A stretch of DNA of 33,326 nucleotides from Podaxis mareebaensis (lineage: Eukaryota > Basidiomycota > Agaricomycetes > Agaricales > Agaricaceae): NCBI GenBank assembly GCA_018524725.1, contig JAEUWP010000502.1, positions 1 through 33,326 on the forward strand, written 5' to 3'. The notes under the pieces were generated by a model. The model was not told the DNA's origin and searched no databases. It saw nothing but the letters and a program-made list of their open reading frames with translations. The translations under genes and the position numbers were made by a program. Shown piece after piece: positions 31,886 to 33,326 of the stretch. Within the stretch, counting starts at the first letter, position 1; each line of letters begins with the position of its first letter.

Positions 31886-33250
31886 TGTTAGGTTGGTCCT
31901 TATCACCAGTCACCTATGCTTAAGCTAGGGGGTGGCTATCTCACTAGATGGTTCACAGAGGTGCTAGGATCTAGCAAGAAGGATCACAATAAGAAGGTGG
32001 CGAGGCAAGTGTCCAGTTAAGCACACTCAAGAGGTCAAACTTCTATCAGTCAAGGATATGACCAATAGAAAGTTTACTACTACACTGATCATGAGCTAAC
32101 ATCAATCCAGAGATAAAGTACAAGCAATATTCTGAGATTTGAGAATATAGGAAGCTTGCACTTCCAGTACATGAGTGGCTATTTAAGCTTGACTTCTAAG
32201 GTCCTAAGAAGGTGACTATGATGAAGTAAGGCTATGAGTCTGAGAGTCAATAGAAGTGAAACTATGGAGCAGAGCAAGACAAGAATAGAAACAAGGACAA
32301 GAATAGAGACTAGACAGAAAAGGAAACTAACTAAGTAAGGAAATCATACAAGGCAAGGTTCAGGTGAGATACAGGAATACAAGGCAAAGAGTCAATAGCG
32401 AGATAGGAAGGAAACTATTTACTGGTTAAGTCACAAGTCCATATTGGGGTGAAGGTGTCCATCAGAGTCAGAGGAGTAAGAGTTGGGCAATGAGGTGGAA
32501 CTGGGAATGGTGAAATTCCCAATGAGGGGTGAGTCAGAGGAATCTGACTCATGTATGACAAGCATGCTGCAGTGCAGCAACAATGATGACAATGATGACA
32601 AGGAGACATCTGCAGTGACATAGGGAAGTGGATAGGGAGGGGGATCCATAGTGGGTTCTGAATCATTGATGCCAGGGATGTTGGAGTTGATACTGTGAAG
32701 TGGAGGGAGCTGCGATCTGCAGGGAGGGATAGCCAGAGGTTCATTGGAGTTAGGGTCAAGATGATAGACTTCTACTTCTTGAAAGTAGAGTCCATGAGCA
32801 ACTTCATATTTGATAATATGTGGGATGACCTTGGGTGGATACATCATGTAGGGATGAAGGAATATGATTGGCTCTCCAGCATAAGGGATCATCTTCCAAC
32901 CATGTGCCCAGGCAGAGTTGAAGTTATTGTGAATGGTCTGGACATACAACCTGTCGGGATTGAAGACATGAGTGAAGGGAGTGTTCTCCCAGGCAATGTG
33001 AAGGATTTCAGTCATCATATGGTTGGTTGAATAGAATAAGGGTCCAGGTGTCAGCCAGTCTTCTGAGAATAGAGATGTGTGGCCAGGGAGGCAATGATTG
33101 GCAAAAGCTTTGTTGCGATAATGGACAGGGTCTTCAGCTGATATATCAGTATCTTGTGTGGTGTGGCAGGAGGCATTGGGGAGTCCAAGTTTGTGGACTA
33201 AGGCATTGTAGATGCAGTTGCAGTGGGGTGTGCTAGGCTGGTTCATAACA
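31886..33250 (-). mobile_element. 1,365-bp TG...CA element (probable solo LTR) nested in third LTR
   Basis: The ends read TGTTATGAACC...CTAACA on the minus strand. The 5-bp duplication ctagg is present at 31881-31885 and 33251-33255. Terminal TG/CA and a 5-bp duplication are the marks of an LTR integrated by a retroviral-type integrase. With no second LTR and no pol, a solo LTR is the simplest reading. The orientation is set by its ORF. An older copy of the same end is at 31120-31185. Confidence 0.7.
32431..33246 (-). CDS. Intact 271-aa ORF inside the 1,365-bp element
   Basis: Starts at the fifth base of the element (TGTT-ATG-AAC) and ends at TGA 32431-32433. No stop or frameshift is present, unlike all older TE frames nearby. 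The N-terminal 150 residues look folded: aromatic and His-rich, with FSEDWLTPGPLFYS, AWAHGWKMIPYAGEPIIFL and PPKVIPHIIKYEVAHGLYF. The C-terminal 110 residues are Ser/Pro-rich and acidic. I see no catalytic motif, zinc finger or membrane segment and do not recognise the family. The position matches the 69-aa LTR ORFs exactly, but the sequences are not similar. Confidence 0.55.
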   Translation of the reverse strand: MNQPSTPHCNCIYNALVHKLGLPNASCHTTQDTDISAEDPVHYRNKAFANHCLPGHTSLFSEDWLTPGPLFYSTNHMMTEILHIAWENTPFTHVFNPDRLYVQTIHNNFNSAWAHGWKMIPYAGEPIIFLHPYMMYPPKVIPHIIKYEVAHGLYFQEVEVYHLDPNSNEPLAIPPCRSQLPPLHSINSNIPGINDSEPTMDPPPYPLPYVTADVSLSSLSSLLLHCSMLVIHESDSSDSPLIGNFTIPSSTSLPNSYSSDSDGHLHPNMDL

Positions 33251-33326
33251 CTAGGACCTCTGCTCATCTCTCTTACAAGGATAGGCTCTGACTTAGGCAT
33301 CACTCAGCCAAAGAAGAAACCTTGTA

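Larger units (their letters stand above)
31186..33326 (+). mobile_element. Diverged third LTR of the gypsy family, interrupted and cut by window end
   Basis: 31186-31885 and 33256-33326 together match the 778-bp LTR from its start to three bases before its end. The second part continues exactly where the first stops (…ggactagg / acctctgctc…). Divergence from the other two LTRs is clearly higher, including small indels, so this is an older or separate subfamily. A 1,365-bp element splits it. Whether it is a solo LTR or the 5' LTR of an element beyond the window cannot be told. Confidence 0.85.

Noticed and set aside
1..33326. CRISPR arrays, bacterial operons or phage genes
   Set aside because: The intron-rich genes and chromovirus show a eukaryotic fungal genome. 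The only regular short repeats are the gag 27-bp array and the 24-bp CCAAT repeat, neither with spacers.

Overview
The window looks like nuclear DNA of a basidiomycete fungus, most likely an Agaricomycete. The evidence is densely packed genes with many 49-70 bp GT-AG introns, protein families typical of such genomes (a Pmp3 proteolipid, a questin-oxidase-like enzyme, an FSP1/AMID-like flavoprotein, a KH-domain protein), and a Ty3/gypsy chromovirus. I spliced the genes by hand from donor and acceptor sites, reading frame and remembered family motifs. No search was run.

Left part (1-18.1 kb) is ordinary, CpG-containing gene space. In order it holds a coiled-coil protein (minus), an FAD-dependent NAD(P)H oxidoreductase (plus), a questin-oxidase-like protein (minus), a 16-exon MFS transporter (minus), a Pmp3/UPF0057 membrane proteolipid (plus), an SDR-type 3-beta-HSD/isomerase-like dehydrogenase (minus), and a KHDC4/BLOM7-like KH-domain RNA-binding gene (minus). 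The KH gene carries at least three frame-disrupting changes. One of its introns contains a 921-bp poly(A)-tailed retroposon flanked by a 17-bp target-site duplication.

Right part (18.2 kb to the end) is a nest of transposable elements with very different base use: CpG is depleted and replaced by TpG/CpA. It starts with a 551-bp TIR element (MITE-like, TA target site) about 85 bp upstream of the KH pseudogene. Next come a 718-bp pogo/Tc1-like remnant, then an older repeat. That repeat is split by a complete 9,241-bp Ty3/gypsy chromovirus with 778-bp LTRs and a 5-bp CAATC duplication. Its gag and pol are broken mainly by TGA stops, and a third zinc-knuckle ORF follows pol. After it come another decayed TE reading frame and a diverged third copy of the same LTR family. 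That LTR is interrupted by a 1,365-bp TG...CA element with a 5-bp CTAGG duplication and an intact 271-codon ORF.

The most unusual feature is that every LTR of the gypsy family begins TGTTATGAAC and carries a 69-codon ORF starting four bases inside the LTR. The third, diverged LTR keeps the ORF at exactly the same length, with many silent changes. The 1,365-bp element also opens with TGTTATGAAC and starts its own ORF at the same place. This suggests a group of fungal LTR elements with protein genes embedded in the U3 end of the LTR.
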